This document shows positions 6,404 to 15,480 of a stretch of DNA of 40,141 bases, one piece after another. The translations under genes were made by a program, and so were the position numbers. Each line of letters begins with the position of its first letter. Position 1 is the first letter of the stretch. The stretch covers positions 1-40,141 of IMG/VR virus record IMGVR_UViG_3300023198_000780, one strand, 5' to 3'. Below the pieces are notes generated by a model. It was not told where the DNA came from. It saw nothing but the letters and a program-made list of their open reading frames with translations, and did no database searches. This DNA comes from a virus.

Positions 6404-8862
6404 TATGGTTGCACTCCTGTTTCTCGCTGCTCTTCATCTTCGCTTACTAGCCAAGGGATTATACCAGCACTCAGCATTTCAGCTCTAACATTTTTCGGTA
6501 GTGCTTCCACCCACTGATTATATGGCTTTGATGCGGTTAACGCTCTTAAACTCCGCTGTGCGGCTTCGCTTGTTGGATCGTCGACCGAAGCTACAACCAT
6601 TCGCTTAAATTGCTCACTGCCTAACATTCTATCGGCTGTTACTGCTAAGTCATCGCCGCCTTTCATTGATGCTCTAACAACCATTGATGTTGCTCTTGTT
6701 GTTGGATCAGGTGCGTTTCCGCCTAAGTTGTACAGCTTATCTAATAGGCCATTAGGCTTGTCATAGTTAGAAAATAATGTAGCCACTCGCCCAGTGTCTT
6801 TTTTATTTAGTAATGCATTCCTGAAGCTATTAGAGACTGTTGCTAAGTCCTCTATTCGCTGGGCTCCGCCTTCTGGCAAGTGCTTCAATAGTGCGTTTTT
6901 GGCTGTTTGGTTTCTATTCAACTTATTATACCAGTCGGCAAAACCACCCATATTTAGCTTTGATTGTCTACTGCCAGCCGTAAACACATTATTTAATGAT
7001 GTGGCAATAGCTTCGGCTCTCATGTTTTCTGGTACCGCGTCAATGGCTTTAGCAAACTTCTCTGTACCATCTTTAGGTAACTTAAATAACCCTGCCTCTA
7101 ATGTTGGAATGATATTAGTGCCAAAGTTTTTACCAAAATTATCCACTAGCCCCTCTTCGATACCCTTGCGTTTAGCAACTAGATCCTTTCCTTCCTGCCA
7201 GATTGATTGCAAGGCTTTAGCGCCTCCACCTGGTAGCTTATCTGCATCCATAGATTGTAATGCGCTCCCCTGCAAGTCAGTCAACATAGCATATGCTTTA
7301 GACAACTCGGCTTCTGTAGCATCTGGGAATGGCGTAGATTTCTTGGCTAATTGCTCGCCAACTTTCTTACGCTCTCGGTCAATCATGGCATAGGTAACTA
7401 TTACACCCTTGCCCTCAGTACCCATTAGATTCTCAATGAGCTGCTTATCAACTTTATCTAACTTGTCGGCCTGGTTGGCGACCGTCTTTAATTGTTCACG
7501 CATATAGTCTTGTAGTGGAGCCATATCGCTAACCGGTGTTTCTGGTAGTACAGCTTTAGCAATTTGATCATAAAGATCATTAGATTGAGCTTGCAATCCT
7601 GTTAGTGTTGAGTCTATTTCGCCGAATACCCGCTCAGACAGGCCGCCAGTATCAGTAGTGGTGCCACCTAACTCTGTAATTATATCATCTGCTTTGGTCT
7701 TAACTGACTCGATAGCCCTGACTTGCCTAGAGCTTACATCACTGCCGATAATAGAGCTCAACCCTTGCTCTAATTCAATGAATTGTTGATTCTTAGACAA
7801 AGCTGATACGGGTAAATCTTCAGCCACTCCTAGGCGTTCTGCCGCCGCCAATACTTGAGGGTCTATATCAGGACTTGCCGCGATTGCCTTAAGATCTCTT
7901 GCTTCACCAGATTTTATAGCGGTTGCAACGTCGGCTACTGCATTAGTTATCTTGTCGTCTCCACCAGTGCCAGCTACAACACTCTGTACATCAGCTAGGA
8001 AATCATCACTTTTGATGTTGTTATTGCTTAACATATCTACAAATTCATCAGTATAATTTCCGGCCGTATCAATAATTGGTGCCTTTGGAGCGCGGCCAGT
8101 CAGCTTACGAAATAATGCACCGCCAGCGCGACCAATGACAGGCACGCCCACCTCAAGAGCACCCGCAATAGAGGCACCAATACCCGCGCCTTTACCAACA
8201 TCGCCACCTTCACCCCTTGCAATAACGCCACCTTCTAAGCCTCCTAGTGCAGTACCAACAACAGCCCTTACAGGAACCGAAGCTATACCGCTCGCCAATG
8301 TAGCTGGCGTTAAAAATGGTGCTGTTTCGCCAGCTATTTCACCAGCCGTAGCAAATCCACCAGCCGGGCCGAATTTTTTCAGGTTCTTAAATGCTTCTTG
8401 CTCAAACTCTTCGGGCTTTGTGCCGGTAAGTCCTCGACCTATTTTTGCTAGGCCCCCACCTGCCCCTATTAAGGCGGCCTCAACCGGGCCTATACCTTCA
8501 AGCATTGAAGCCACTTCAGGGTTGACCATTTTGAATTTCTCGGCTTGTATGAGTCCTTCTCGATGATCATCTTTTAATTCGTCGAACATTTCTTGAGAAT
8601 TGACTTCGCCGCCAGGGATGTTGCCAACTAACGAACTGACCGTTCCCCTGAGTAATGATCCAAATGAGGTTTTTTCTACCTTCTCATCAATGACCTTAAA
8701 TTGATCATCTGACAAAGGAGGGCCGAAGCGCTTAACATCTGCTCTATACTGAGCAACGGCGGCTTCCGCCTGCTCTCTGTTGATTTCGCTAGCATTTAGT
8801 TTTCTAACGATGATGGCTTTTATCTCATCTTCGGTAGGTAACTGTACTGATTTCTCGGCCAT
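6403..8862 (-). CDS. ejection protein, P22 gp16-like position
   Basis: The product has 819 residues, longer than P22 gp16 (about 610). It is Ala/Gly/Lys/Asp-rich and largely helical, with a glycine-rich hydrophobic region at about 120-245 that could insert into membrane, then long charged helices. It is third after gp7- and gp20-like genes, exactly where P22 encodes gp16, which is packaged in the head and ejected with the DNA to help it cross the envelope. The call rests mainly on order, size and composition. Confidence 0.7.
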   Translation of the reverse strand: MAEKSVQLPTEDEIKAIIVRKLNASEINREQAEAAVAQYRADVKRFGPPLSDDQFKVIDEKVEKTSFGSLLRGTVSSLVGNIPGGEVNSQEMFDELKDDHREGLIQAEKFKMVNPEVASMLEGIGPVEAALIGAGGGLAKIGRGLTGTKPEEFEQEAFKNLKKFGPAGGFATAGEIAGETAPFLTPATLASGIASVPVRAVVGTALGGLEGGVIARGEGGDVGKGAGIGASIAGALEVGVPVIGRAGGALFRKLTGRAPKAPIIDTAGNYTDEFVDMLSNNNIKSDDFLADVQSVVAGTGGDDKITNAVADVATAIKSGEARDLKAIAASPDIDPQVLAAAERLGVAEDLPVSALSKNQQFIELEQGLSSIIGSDVSSRQVRAIESVKTKADDIITELGGTTTDTGGLSERVFGEIDSTLTGLQAQSNDLYDQIAKAVLPETPVSDMAPLQDYMREQLKTVANQADKLDKVDKQLIENLMGTEGKGVIVTYAMIDRERKKVGEQLAKKSTPFPDATEAELSKAYAMLTDLQGSALQSMDADKLPGGGAKALQSIWQEGKDLVAKRKGIEEGLVDNFGKNFGTNIIPTLEAGLFKLPKDGTEKFAKAIDAVPENMRAEAIATSLNNVFTAGSRQSKLNMGGFADWYNKLNRNQTAKNALLKHLPEGGAQRIEDLATVSNSFRNALLNKKDTGRVATLFSNYDKPNGLLDKLYNLGGNAPDPTTRATSMVVRASMKGGDDLAVTADRMLGSEQFKRMVVASVDDPTSEAAQRSLRALTASKPYNQWVEALPKNVRAEMLSAGIIPWLVSEDEEQRETGVQP

Positions 8863-8871
8863 GCTGTTACC

Positions 8872-10215
8872 TTATTGGAATAAGCTGTTTGTGTAGGCTT
8901 CATTATCTAATGAGCCATCGTCTCTAATTACAGGCGCGGAAGCTGGTTGAGTAGCTGGCCCCTGCTGAGGTGCGCCGTTAAACTCAGCTATAAACTCTGG
9001 TTCATTTAAAATCAAATCATTAGGGTCTAGGTCAGGATTGGACTGTAGCTTCTTAGCTCTAGCTGCCTGCCTTTCTGCTATTCTCTTCAGATCAGCAAGA
9101 ATAGCGGCATTTACTTCGCTTGATTGTCCAACTGATGGCTGAATCAACTCTAGGAATGCCCGTTCACCTTCCGTTGGATTGGCCCCAAGCTGCCTAATAG
9201 TACTTAGAACAAGTTCACCACTACGGCGGTTAAATTCACCAAGGTCAGCAGAGGTCATACCCATAAAGTCAGTAACAGCTTTAGTTAGTGCTGTTGCACC
9301 CCCAGTAATCACCCGGTCATTAAGCTCAATCATACGATTAATATTAGGTAAGGAATCTTTAGCCCCTACACCCTGATCAATGAAAGTTTTTCTTCTAACC
9401 TTAAAGTCTTTCATGTCTGTAGCTTTAAGCTCTTTATCTAAAGCTATTTCATCTAATCTTCGCTGCTTTTCTACAGCTACTTGAGTTTCAGCCTCACCGA
9501 TAACCTCAGTCTCTTCGACTCTTTCAGCTAAGCCAGCCGCTAACTGCTCTTCACGAGTAAGCGGAATTAGATTACCACTGCTATTGCGTTTCATCGGTGC
9601 TGATAACGTATTATTATTTGAATCAAACACTTGAAATACACCAGGTACGCCGGTTTCTCGAAGTTGCCCGCGCCCTGCTGAAGCCTCTGTGCCTTGACCA
9701 ATCTTGGCTGCTCGAATTTGTTCAGGCGTTGAATTAGGATCTTCGATAATAGATTGAAAGAACTGGAAATCCTTTTGAGCTGCTGTAGAACCCTGCTGCT
9801 GCTGTGTAAACACACTAGTTGCTGCTATCCCCTGATCAAGGCCTTCATCTGAAACATCTAATTGCCCAATCTGTTCAGGTGTTATGCCGAAGCCCTGCAG
9901 CGATGGTATAGCAGCTGATGCAACACCTGCCCGCTGAGCTATTGGCGTCTTCTTAAGCTGCTTAAATAGCTGATTCATTATTAGGCTTTTAGCGCTTGAC
10001 TGCTGCCGCTGCGCTTCTTGAATCTGTAACTCGCCCGTTTCTTGGCGTTGCTTTAAAAGCCCAGACTCTAAAACTGTATTAGCCGCCTGCTGATTGAGCA
10101 TTGCTTGGCGAATACCAGCGGTTTTAATATCTTCAGCTGTCTGTTGCCCACCCGCCAAAGCAGCAGTTGGATTAATGCCTTGGGCTTGTAGCGCAATGTC
10201 TGGTCTAACTGCCAT
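8872..10215 (-). CDS. ejection protein, P22 gp20-like
   Basis: The product has 447 residues, near the 471 of P22 gp20. It is Gln/Ala-rich and helical through most of its length, with coiled-coil stretches at about 50-85 and 215-260, and ends in a Pro/Gln-rich tail. It lies between gp7- and gp16-like genes, the conserved order of the three ejected proteins that extend the tail into the cell. No enzymatic motif is visible. Confidence 0.7.
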   Translation of the reverse strand: MAVRPDIALQAQGINPTAALAGGQQTAEDIKTAGIRQAMLNQQAANTVLESGLLKQRQETGELQIQEAQRQQSSAKSLIMNQLFKQLKKTPIAQRAGVASAAIPSLQGFGITPEQIGQLDVSDEGLDQGIAATSVFTQQQQGSTAAQKDFQFFQSIIEDPNSTPEQIRAAKIGQGTEASAGRGQLRETGVPGVFQVFDSNNNTLSAPMKRNSSGNLIPLTREEQLAAGLAERVEETEVIGEAETQVAVEKQRRLDEIALDKELKATDMKDFKVRRKTFIDQGVGAKDSLPNINRMIELNDRVITGGATALTKAVTDFMGMTSADLGEFNRRSGELVLSTIRQLGANPTEGERAFLELIQPSVGQSSEVNAAILADLKRIAERQAARAKKLQSNPDLDPNDLILNEPEFIAEFNGAPQQGPATQPASAPVIRDDGSLDNEAYTNSLFQ

Positions 10216-10223
10216 ATGGCCTC

Positions 10224-10916
10224 CTAAGCTACTGGTGGTACTGGTGCTACTGTTTGTGCTGCTTCAGTAAAGAATGGCACCAACCCTAGAGCGTTTTGGA
10301 TTGCTTGGGCTGACACATTAGCCGAGCCAATCTCACCGGCTGCTTCAGTTGCGCCAATATCTGTGAGTAAACTGCCTTGGAGTTGACCAGACTGCCCTAT
10401 AACACTAGCACCACCTGCTGCTGAAGCCTGCCCAATACCAAGAGCTTGTAAGATCTGTTGGTTTCGGCTTAAGGCTGCGTTTCTCTCACTTGATAGAATG
10501 CCCGATGCGTCCCTTAATAACCCTGTTTGCAATGTCGTTGCTGTGTCACCGGTTACGCTTCTGCCTGTTGCAGCGGATCGGGCTAGCAGCCTATTTGTTG
10601 TATCTTCTGACACAGCACCAAATTGCTCACCCCCCATAACATCTTGAATGGCGCCAGGCGCAAATAAAGATTCTGTGTCTGCAAATGCCTGCTCTGCTTG
10701 CGGGATAAAACCTTCACCAAACTTTGCAAAAGGATCAAGCCTTGCTAACTGTGCCGCTTCGGAATCCTGTTGCACGTCCAATGCCTGCTCTGCTGTCGCA
10801 ACCTGCGCCGCTGTGCCTGCTTCTATAGCCTCTTTTTGGTTCTTCGATGATATCGCATTACCGATTAAACCCGCGCCACCGGCAAGTAATAGCGCTGTAC
10901 CTGTGCCTATCGCCAT
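10224..10916 (-). CDS. DNA ejection protein, P22 gp7-like
   Basis: The product has 230 residues, matching the roughly 229 of P22 gp7. It starts with a Gly/Ala-rich hydrophobic stretch (AIGTGTALLLAGGAGL), followed by an Ala/Gln-rich body with repeated helices, the style of small head-packaged ejection proteins. P22 gp7 is processed at its N-terminus; whether this one is cannot be told. It immediately follows the GNAT gene with no gap. Confidence 0.75.
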   Translation of the reverse strand: MAIGTGTALLLAGGAGLIGNAISSKNQKEAIEAGTAAQVATAEQALDVQQDSEAAQLARLDPFAKFGEGFIPQAEQAFADTESLFAPGAIQDVMGGEQFGAVSEDTTNRLLARSAATGRSVTGDTATTLQTGLLRDASGILSSERNAALSRNQQILQALGIGQASAAGGASVIGQSGQLQGSLLTDIGATEAAGEIGSANVSAQAIQNALGLVPFFTEAAQTVAPVPPVA

Positions 10917-11342
10917 TTATAAAGCCCTCATGAATGTCTGTTCTCTCGATTCATAGCCCATAGCTTTGTAAAGCTTAGCTACCTTTTCGCCATCTAATCG
11001 ATCAAGACACAGCATAAGAATATGTTGTGCGCCCTGTGATTTAGCCTTTTTCTCTGCCATTTTCAGCAGCTTTAAGCCTGTGCCACCTTTTCTTTTATCT
11101 TCATCTACCCACCAAAATAACTCTTGAGCAACGATAGTGCCGGTCATAAATACAGGGAAATTAATCCACCCAATCATTCCGCCGTCACTCATTATCAGGG
11201 TTTCTTCAGATACTAATTTTTGAAATACTTCTAACAGCAACTTAGGGTTAAATTCCCCCATGTCTTGATAGCCAGATTGCAGGTAAAACTCGTAACCCAT
11301 TCGTAAGAATTCATCCCAGTCATCAAGTGTTGCCGTCTTCAT
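10917..11342 (-). CDS. GNAT-like acetyltransferase
   Basis: The product has 141 residues, the size of a minimal GNAT fold. An acetyl-CoA loop-like segment is visible as DKRKGGTGLKLLKMAEK at about 81-97 (the R/QxxGxG/A motif is approximate), followed by AKSQGAQHILM and the C-terminal KLYKAMGYES, typical of the GNAT strand 6-7 region. Phages of this type often carry such a gene between the tail hub and ejection proteins, where it may modify a virion or host protein. Substrate unknown. Confidence 0.75.
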   Translation of the reverse strand: MKTATLDDWDEFLRMGYEFYLQSGYQDMGEFNPKLLLEVFQKLVSEETLIMSDGGMIGWINFPVFMTGTIVAQELFWWVDEDKRKGGTGLKLLKMAEKKAKSQGAQHILMLCLDRLDGEKVAKLYKAMGYESREQTFMRAL

Positions 11343-11620
11343 GCTGATGCTACCACCCTGTCAGTTACTCTTCGCCAGTTTGTTCCATCGGAAAATACCG
11401 GCACCGCACCGCCTATCTCATCTGAACAGTGTACCATAGCCCCCTCGTAATCGCTTGCATCAGGTAATGTAGCTACTGTGAAAGAATCAAGGCGTGTGAC
11501 AACTCCAATCTTAGTAAATACATTGCGTAAGAATGTCTCAACTTGCCCAAGGTATTGCTCCCCAACAGTTGTTCCATTTCGAATCTTATTTAAGTTTGCA
11601 GGGTTATTTATAAAGCTCAT
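11339..11620 (-). CDS. small virion-associated protein
   Basis: The product has 93 residues. The C-terminal half contains TVATLPDASDYEGAMV, then CSDEIGG and SDGTNWRRV, a small beta motif that recurs in phage structural proteins. It sits where P22 encodes tail needle and accessory genes, but it is too short to be a needle. Both ends overlap neighbours by 4 bp (ATGA). Confidence 0.6.
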   Translation of the reverse strand: MSFINNPANLNKIRNGTTVGEQYLGQVETFLRNVFTKIGVVTRLDSFTVATLPDASDYEGAMVHCSDEIGGAVPVFSDGTNWRRVTDRVVASA

Positions 11621-13035
11621 CGTCCTGCCTCCCGAACATCTAAACTACTGCCATACAGACTAAATGGCGTTTCTTCGGAATACCTTAGCCGTGTGGTTAA
11701 GTCTCTAAAGTGCCGGTTAGAGTATGTTTCTACTTCTTTATAGTCACCCTCTGCGCCTAACTTCTTCCAGACTTCACCATTGAACGACTTACCGCCGTCA
11801 GTACTCATACTAATCATAAGTAATGGGTTGGTTTCTGAGGTAGTCCCGATACCGGTTTCACATGAAATTCTTAGTGCACTCATTTGGTACCGCTGCCTTG
11901 GCTTGCCGAACGTTTCGCCGCCTAAAGGCTGGTAAGACCGTTCACGCATGATTGTTACACCGTTGTTAGTATAAACAGACGAATCCAAGTTATACATGTT
12001 ACCGCTGTTATAATCAGCTACCCATATTTTACCGTAAGCATGCGTAATTGAGTTGCCTAGCCAGCGTTTTTCATCAACATCATGCTCAAGCTCAAACCAT
12101 AAATCATACTGCTCAACATACCCCCACGTCTTGCCATCTGTCGGGAATGAAAACACAACAAAATCAAGCGACTGGAATGAAAACGTAGATACAACACTGT
12201 CACTTAATGTGTAATCACTCCAAGCATTAGCAATGGCTACCGTTGAAATAGTCTTAGGCTGGAACCCTGTTAGCTGTATAGCTTCACCGATATCTGACAC
12301 AAAATACATTGCGCCCTCAGTGTTCGCTATTCCGGTTCGAGAAGCCAGCCCAGTATTCTCGATAATACCTTGGTTGATTCGTGCCACTGGCGGCTGTCCT
12401 ACCCCGATATTATCCCAAGGCTCTATACCTTTTGTCCCGCACACATAGATAATCTGATTGAATACGTAACTTCTAACTAAGGTACCAATGGCTGGAGATG
12501 GCTTAAATGTATTTCCGGCGGTGACAGTTACTAGGCCCACATCAGATATATAAACCTGGCCCGTATCACCATCGTAAATGAACTGATCGTTCAGGAACTC
12601 CACGTTAGTTGGATTATTTGCCCCGGATATCGACAAGGCTGTAAGTGTCGCGCCGTCATAGGTGTATTCACCACTACCCGTGACAATGACCATTGTCGTA
12701 CCATTATCAGCCATCCCTACAATCTGAGTGCCAGCTATAGACCCAATGACTACCCGTGTCCCTGATGCATCAATGAGATACATTGCGCCACCAGCAACTG
12801 AATACAGCTTAGTTGCGTACTCATGCAAGCCTCGATCATATTCACCGGCTGCACCTGTTGACTTGCGGCTCAGCCCTGGGAAGTGATGCAACGCTGTCTT
12901 AGTTAGCCCGCCTGCCTTAACTGCTTCAGGCCACAGGTTAACTGTTCTCTGTGTGCTTAAAGGCCGTGAGGGTGACTTGTAGGACTCACCTATAGTCGGG
13001 TAATCAATTGTTGTGAACTTCGTTGTACGTGGCAT
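11617..13035 (-). CDS. tail hub / packaged DNA stabilisation protein, P22 gp10-like
   Basis: The product has 472 residues, the same size class as P22 gp10. The N-terminus carries a segment typical of this family (RTVNLWPEAVKAGG and ALHHFPGLS at about 29-55), followed by repeated short beta-strands with GTxIVGM and DGATLTAL patterns consistent with a beta-propeller-like hub. gp10 plugs the portal-adaptor channel and holds the tailspikes. It follows the adaptor gene directly, as in P22 (gp4-gp10). Confidence 0.85.
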   Translation of the reverse strand: MPRTTKFTTIDYPTIGESYKSPSRPLSTQRTVNLWPEAVKAGGLTKTALHHFPGLSRKSTGAAGEYDRGLHEYATKLYSVAGGAMYLIDASGTRVVIGSIAGTQIVGMADNGTTMVIVTGSGEYTYDGATLTALSISGANNPTNVEFLNDQFIYDGDTGQVYISDVGLVTVTAGNTFKPSPAIGTLVRSYVFNQIIYVCGTKGIEPWDNIGVGQPPVARINQGIIENTGLASRTGIANTEGAMYFVSDIGEAIQLTGFQPKTISTVAIANAWSDYTLSDSVVSTFSFQSLDFVVFSFPTDGKTWGYVEQYDLWFELEHDVDEKRWLGNSITHAYGKIWVADYNSGNMYNLDSSVYTNNGVTIMRERSYQPLGGETFGKPRQRYQMSALRISCETGIGTTSETNPLLMISMSTDGGKSFNGEVWKKLGAEGDYKEVETYSNRHFRDLTTRLRYSEETPFSLYGSSLDVREAGR

Positions 13036-13662
13036 TTAAGGCACATACCCCCGTGGCTGAATAGCTGGTGACGGCCCATATCGACCCCTGTCAGCTTCAG
13101 CATTTGCACCCCAGATAGCATCCATGAACTTCTTGTACTGATACTCGGCTTTTTCTTCTTCAGAAGCAAAGATATACAAGGCCCATAACGCGCCGAATAG
13201 GTAAACAGTGGGGTAGTTAGTCAGAATGGTATTGGCATTATTAGCGCTACTTAATGCTGTAGGCTTTTCATAGTATTGAATCTCAACCGTGTAGGCTATG
13301 TCAGCAATAATATCAAATTCAATTTGATCCGATACCGCAAAACTCTTTGGTATCCCTTGCCCCGGCCATACTCTTAGTGAATTCGGTGTGACTGAGTCCA
13401 TTTCTGTTTCATAGTCACCGACCTGTATTCTTATTTGGCGCATACTAATAAAGTCTGTCGGTAACGCAAGATATCGATCAGTCGTAGAAAGCGTGTATTC
13501 GTTACGCTGCTCCATGCCTCGTGTTTTCAGCCCTTGTATTTTGTTACCGTACATTTCAGATTCAGCTATATCAATGAAGTCATCTAACACTTCAGTCAGG
13601 TCATCACGGCCTGAAAAATTAATAATAGCTTTCTTTAAGTTTGCATAAGTATCTAATGCCAT
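13036..13662 (-). CDS. portal-tail adaptor, SU10-type
   Basis: The product has 208 residues. The start (MALDTYANLKKAIINFSGR, then DLTEVLDDFIDIAESEM) is typical of the SU10-like adaptor family, followed by a beta region (YLALPTDFISMRQI) and a C-terminal helix with EEEKAEYQYKKF. It would form the first ring below the portal, the role of gp4 in P22. It is separated from the capsid genes by a terminator hairpin, so it may be made at lower level than coat. Confidence 0.85.
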   Translation of the reverse strand: MALDTYANLKKAIINFSGRDDLTEVLDDFIDIAESEMYGNKIQGLKTRGMEQRNEYTLSTTDRYLALPTDFISMRQIRIQVGDYETEMDSVTPNSLRVWPGQGIPKSFAVSDQIEFDIIADIAYTVEIQYYEKPTALSSANNANTILTNYPTVYLFGALWALYIFASEEEKAEYQYKKFMDAIWGANAEADRGRYGPSPAIQPRGYVP

Positions 13663-13663
13663 A

Positions 13664-13690
13664 ACAAAATAAAAGGGGGATTACTCCCCC
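13664..13690 (-). terminator. intrinsic terminator after the capsid genes
   Basis: On the minus strand GGGGGA, loop GTAA (a GNRA loop) and TCCCCC form a 6-bp stem (13675-13690) followed at once by TTTTATTTTG. The hairpin overlaps the stop codon of the preceding gene. It lies inside the late operon, so it probably acts as an attenuator that keeps capsid mRNA more abundant than the adaptor, tail and lysis mRNA. Confidence 0.85.
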
Positions 13691-13965
13691 TTCTCCTGAG
13701 TCAATGCGGTTTCAACCTGCTTTCTTAGCGTGTGGTGGTGAACCTTCTTACCTTCAACCTCAAGAGGTATTCCAAGGCGCTCAGCTTCCGCTTTATAGTC
13801 AACCTTCTCCTCTTTAGGCTCCGCTGGCTCGTCAACCTTTGGAGTTTCAATCAAGTCCATCCACTTGCCAATATGCCGCTCATGAAGGACTTCGAATACC
13901 TCCCCCTCATGTCGACGTTGACCGCCGTAAAAACCTGTCTTGCCGCTCTTAACTCGTACTTTCAT
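13681..13965 (-). CDS. small basic/acidic protein next to cement gene
   Basis: The product has 94 residues. The N-terminal 45 residues (KVRVKSGKTGFYGGQRR, then EGEVFEV) suggest a small SH3-like beta barrel, followed by an acidic linker (about 45-60) and a helical end with His and Lys (GKKVHHHTLRK). Genes of this kind lie after the cement protein in BPP-1-like phages. Function not known; a head-completion role is a guess. Confidence 0.6.
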   Translation of the reverse strand: MKVRVKSGKTGFYGGQRRHEGEVFEVLHERHIGKWMDLIETPKVDEPAEPKEEKVDYKAEAERLGIPLEVEGKKVHHHTLRKQVETALTQEKGE

Positions 13966-13976
13966 TTAATCACCTA

Positions 13977-14456
13977 TTAAGAAATAGTGTAACCAGCGGG
14001 GTAACCGCCATCAACAAGGCTAGAAGTCATGTTGTGTGGCTGCAAGTGCGCTGTCACGGTGATTGTAGGCGTAGTGCCCGCCAGTGTTGCTCGTACCGCC
14101 AAATAGCGTTGGGCTTCATCGGCAGTGATCGCTGGCACTGGTATTGTGAATTGATAGCCGACAACTAACAGGTCAGCATCTTGCGCTGGCGCTGTTGGCG
14201 TGCCTGATTCAAATTCACGACGGCCCAGCAATTGAACATCAGTAGTCATAGCGGCGTCACTTGCTACTTCTAATTCAAAAGCATAGTCTTCATCGCCTGT
14301 GGTTTGATCGGCATCAACATCAATAGTGATTAACACTGTCATTGGCTCGCCAGAACCTACAGAAATGGCAGACGTTAAGTCGATTACGTTTGTAGTTAGT
14401 GCAGTGGCCGTAAGAGCTTGCGCATCTGCTAACTGTAAGTGATTGTCTAAAATCAT
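13977..14456 (-). CDS. capsid cement protein, Bbp16-like
   Basis: The product has 159 residues. It begins MILDNHLQLADAQALTATA, with the following TTNVIDL segment, typical of the Bbp16 cement family of Bordetella phage BPP-1, and the rest is alternating beta-strand with a jelly-roll-like composition. Cement trimers bind the outside of the capsid and stabilise it against DNA pressure. The gene follows coat directly, as expected. Confidence 0.85.
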   Translation of the reverse strand: MILDNHLQLADAQALTATALTTNVIDLTSAISVGSGEPMTVLITIDVDADQTTGDEDYAFELEVASDAAMTTDVQLLGRREFESGTPTAPAQDADLLVVGYQFTIPVPAITADEAQRYLAVRATLAGTTPTITVTAHLQPHNMTSSLVDGGYPAGYTIS

Positions 14457-14468
14457 AATATATTCCCC

Positions 14469-15467
14469 TTAAGTTACTTGCGCTTCAGCTTCGGTTAAAG
14501 CATCAACTGTGCGAATCGGAACACCACGCAATGTTACTTTACGCTTACCTTCTTCCATACCTGCGTTTAATTGCAAGTTAGACTTATTCATTGCCTGCAC
14601 ATCCAGCATTTCTGTAATAGTGCGGTTAGCATAGAATACAGGCTTAACGTTTGACATGCTTGGTAGTCGATGGATAGCCTTAAGCATCAACTCAAGAATG
14701 TTCGTGGTTGAGCCATCGTTATCAGCAATCAATACCGAAATGTCAATGTTTGCGATACGTACAGCATAGCGCCAGTCTTTAACTACAAGTCCTGACTTCC
14801 ACGTCCAGTAGTCGCGATAGGCTTCCATTCGGTCACCAGCAACACCGGCAGTAGTTTCAAGAGTGACTAAGCCTTTGTCTTTGTGATCAATACCAGCCTT
14901 AGACCCTTTAGGGAATACACCGTGGACTGAGTTTTGGCCCCAACCAACCAACCAAATAGAGCTATTATCTGCGCCAGTACCGCCAGCGTCGATAATGTTC
15001 TGAGCATTGTTAGCTGCCAAGTCATTGTATCGATTAGATAAACCCACAAACTCTTCAGGGTTGGCCGCTGACCCATAAAACAACGTGCTTGCCTGCTCCT
15101 GGTTCATAGACTCTAAGAATGCTGTCGCTTCATTCAATCGGAACTGATTAACGTTGCCGTTAAGCTCTGCTAAGTCAGCATCAACTTCAGAGTAAGCCGC
15201 GAGCATTGCACAGCTCTCATCTACTTGCGCTGTGGTTGATTTGCTTGATGGAATGCCTTGGTTGATCGCACGCCAGTAAGTAGTTGGTAGGCCTGTACGG
15301 ATAGTGGTTCGCTCACCTGTAGGTAAGTTACCTTCTTTCCACAACATATCATCAAGGACTTCGTTAGTTTCTGACAGTAATTCAACTGTCGCATCTGTCT
15401 TACCGTTCGGGTCTAATCGCTTAGCCCAATCGTTTAGCGTTAGGACACTATTGCCTATTGTCGCCAT
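14469..15467 (-). CDS. major capsid protein
   Basis: The product has 332 residues. Blocks common to the coat proteins of BPP-1/Bcep22-type podoviruses are present: LTLNDWAKRLDPNGKT at the start, NEVLDDMLWKEGNLPTGERT, LPTTYWRAINQGIPSSKS, and FLESMNQEQASTLFYGSA. It is shorter than the P22 coat (430) and lacks room for the inserted I-domain. HK97 fold is expected from family knowledge. A clear AGAGGT binding site precedes the ATG, and scaffold and cement flank it. Confidence 0.92.
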   Translation of the reverse strand: MATIGNSVLTLNDWAKRLDPNGKTDATVELLSETNEVLDDMLWKEGNLPTGERTTIRTGLPTTYWRAINQGIPSSKSTTAQVDESCAMLAAYSEVDADLAELNGNVNQFRLNEATAFLESMNQEQASTLFYGSAANPEEFVGLSNRYNDLAANNAQNIIDAGGTGADNSSIWLVGWGQNSVHGVFPKGSKAGIDHKDKGLVTLETTAGVAGDRMEAYRDYWTWKSGLVVKDWRYAVRIANIDISVLIADNDGSTTNILELMLKAIHRLPSMSNVKPVFYANRTITEMLDVQAMNKSNLQLNAGMEEGKRKVTLRGVPIRTVDALTEAEAQVT

Positions 15468-15480
15468 AATTTATACCTCT

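Noticed and set aside
6794-7393. 199-codon plus-strand ORF
   Set aside because: Antisense shadow of the long ejection protein gene, caused by its codon use.
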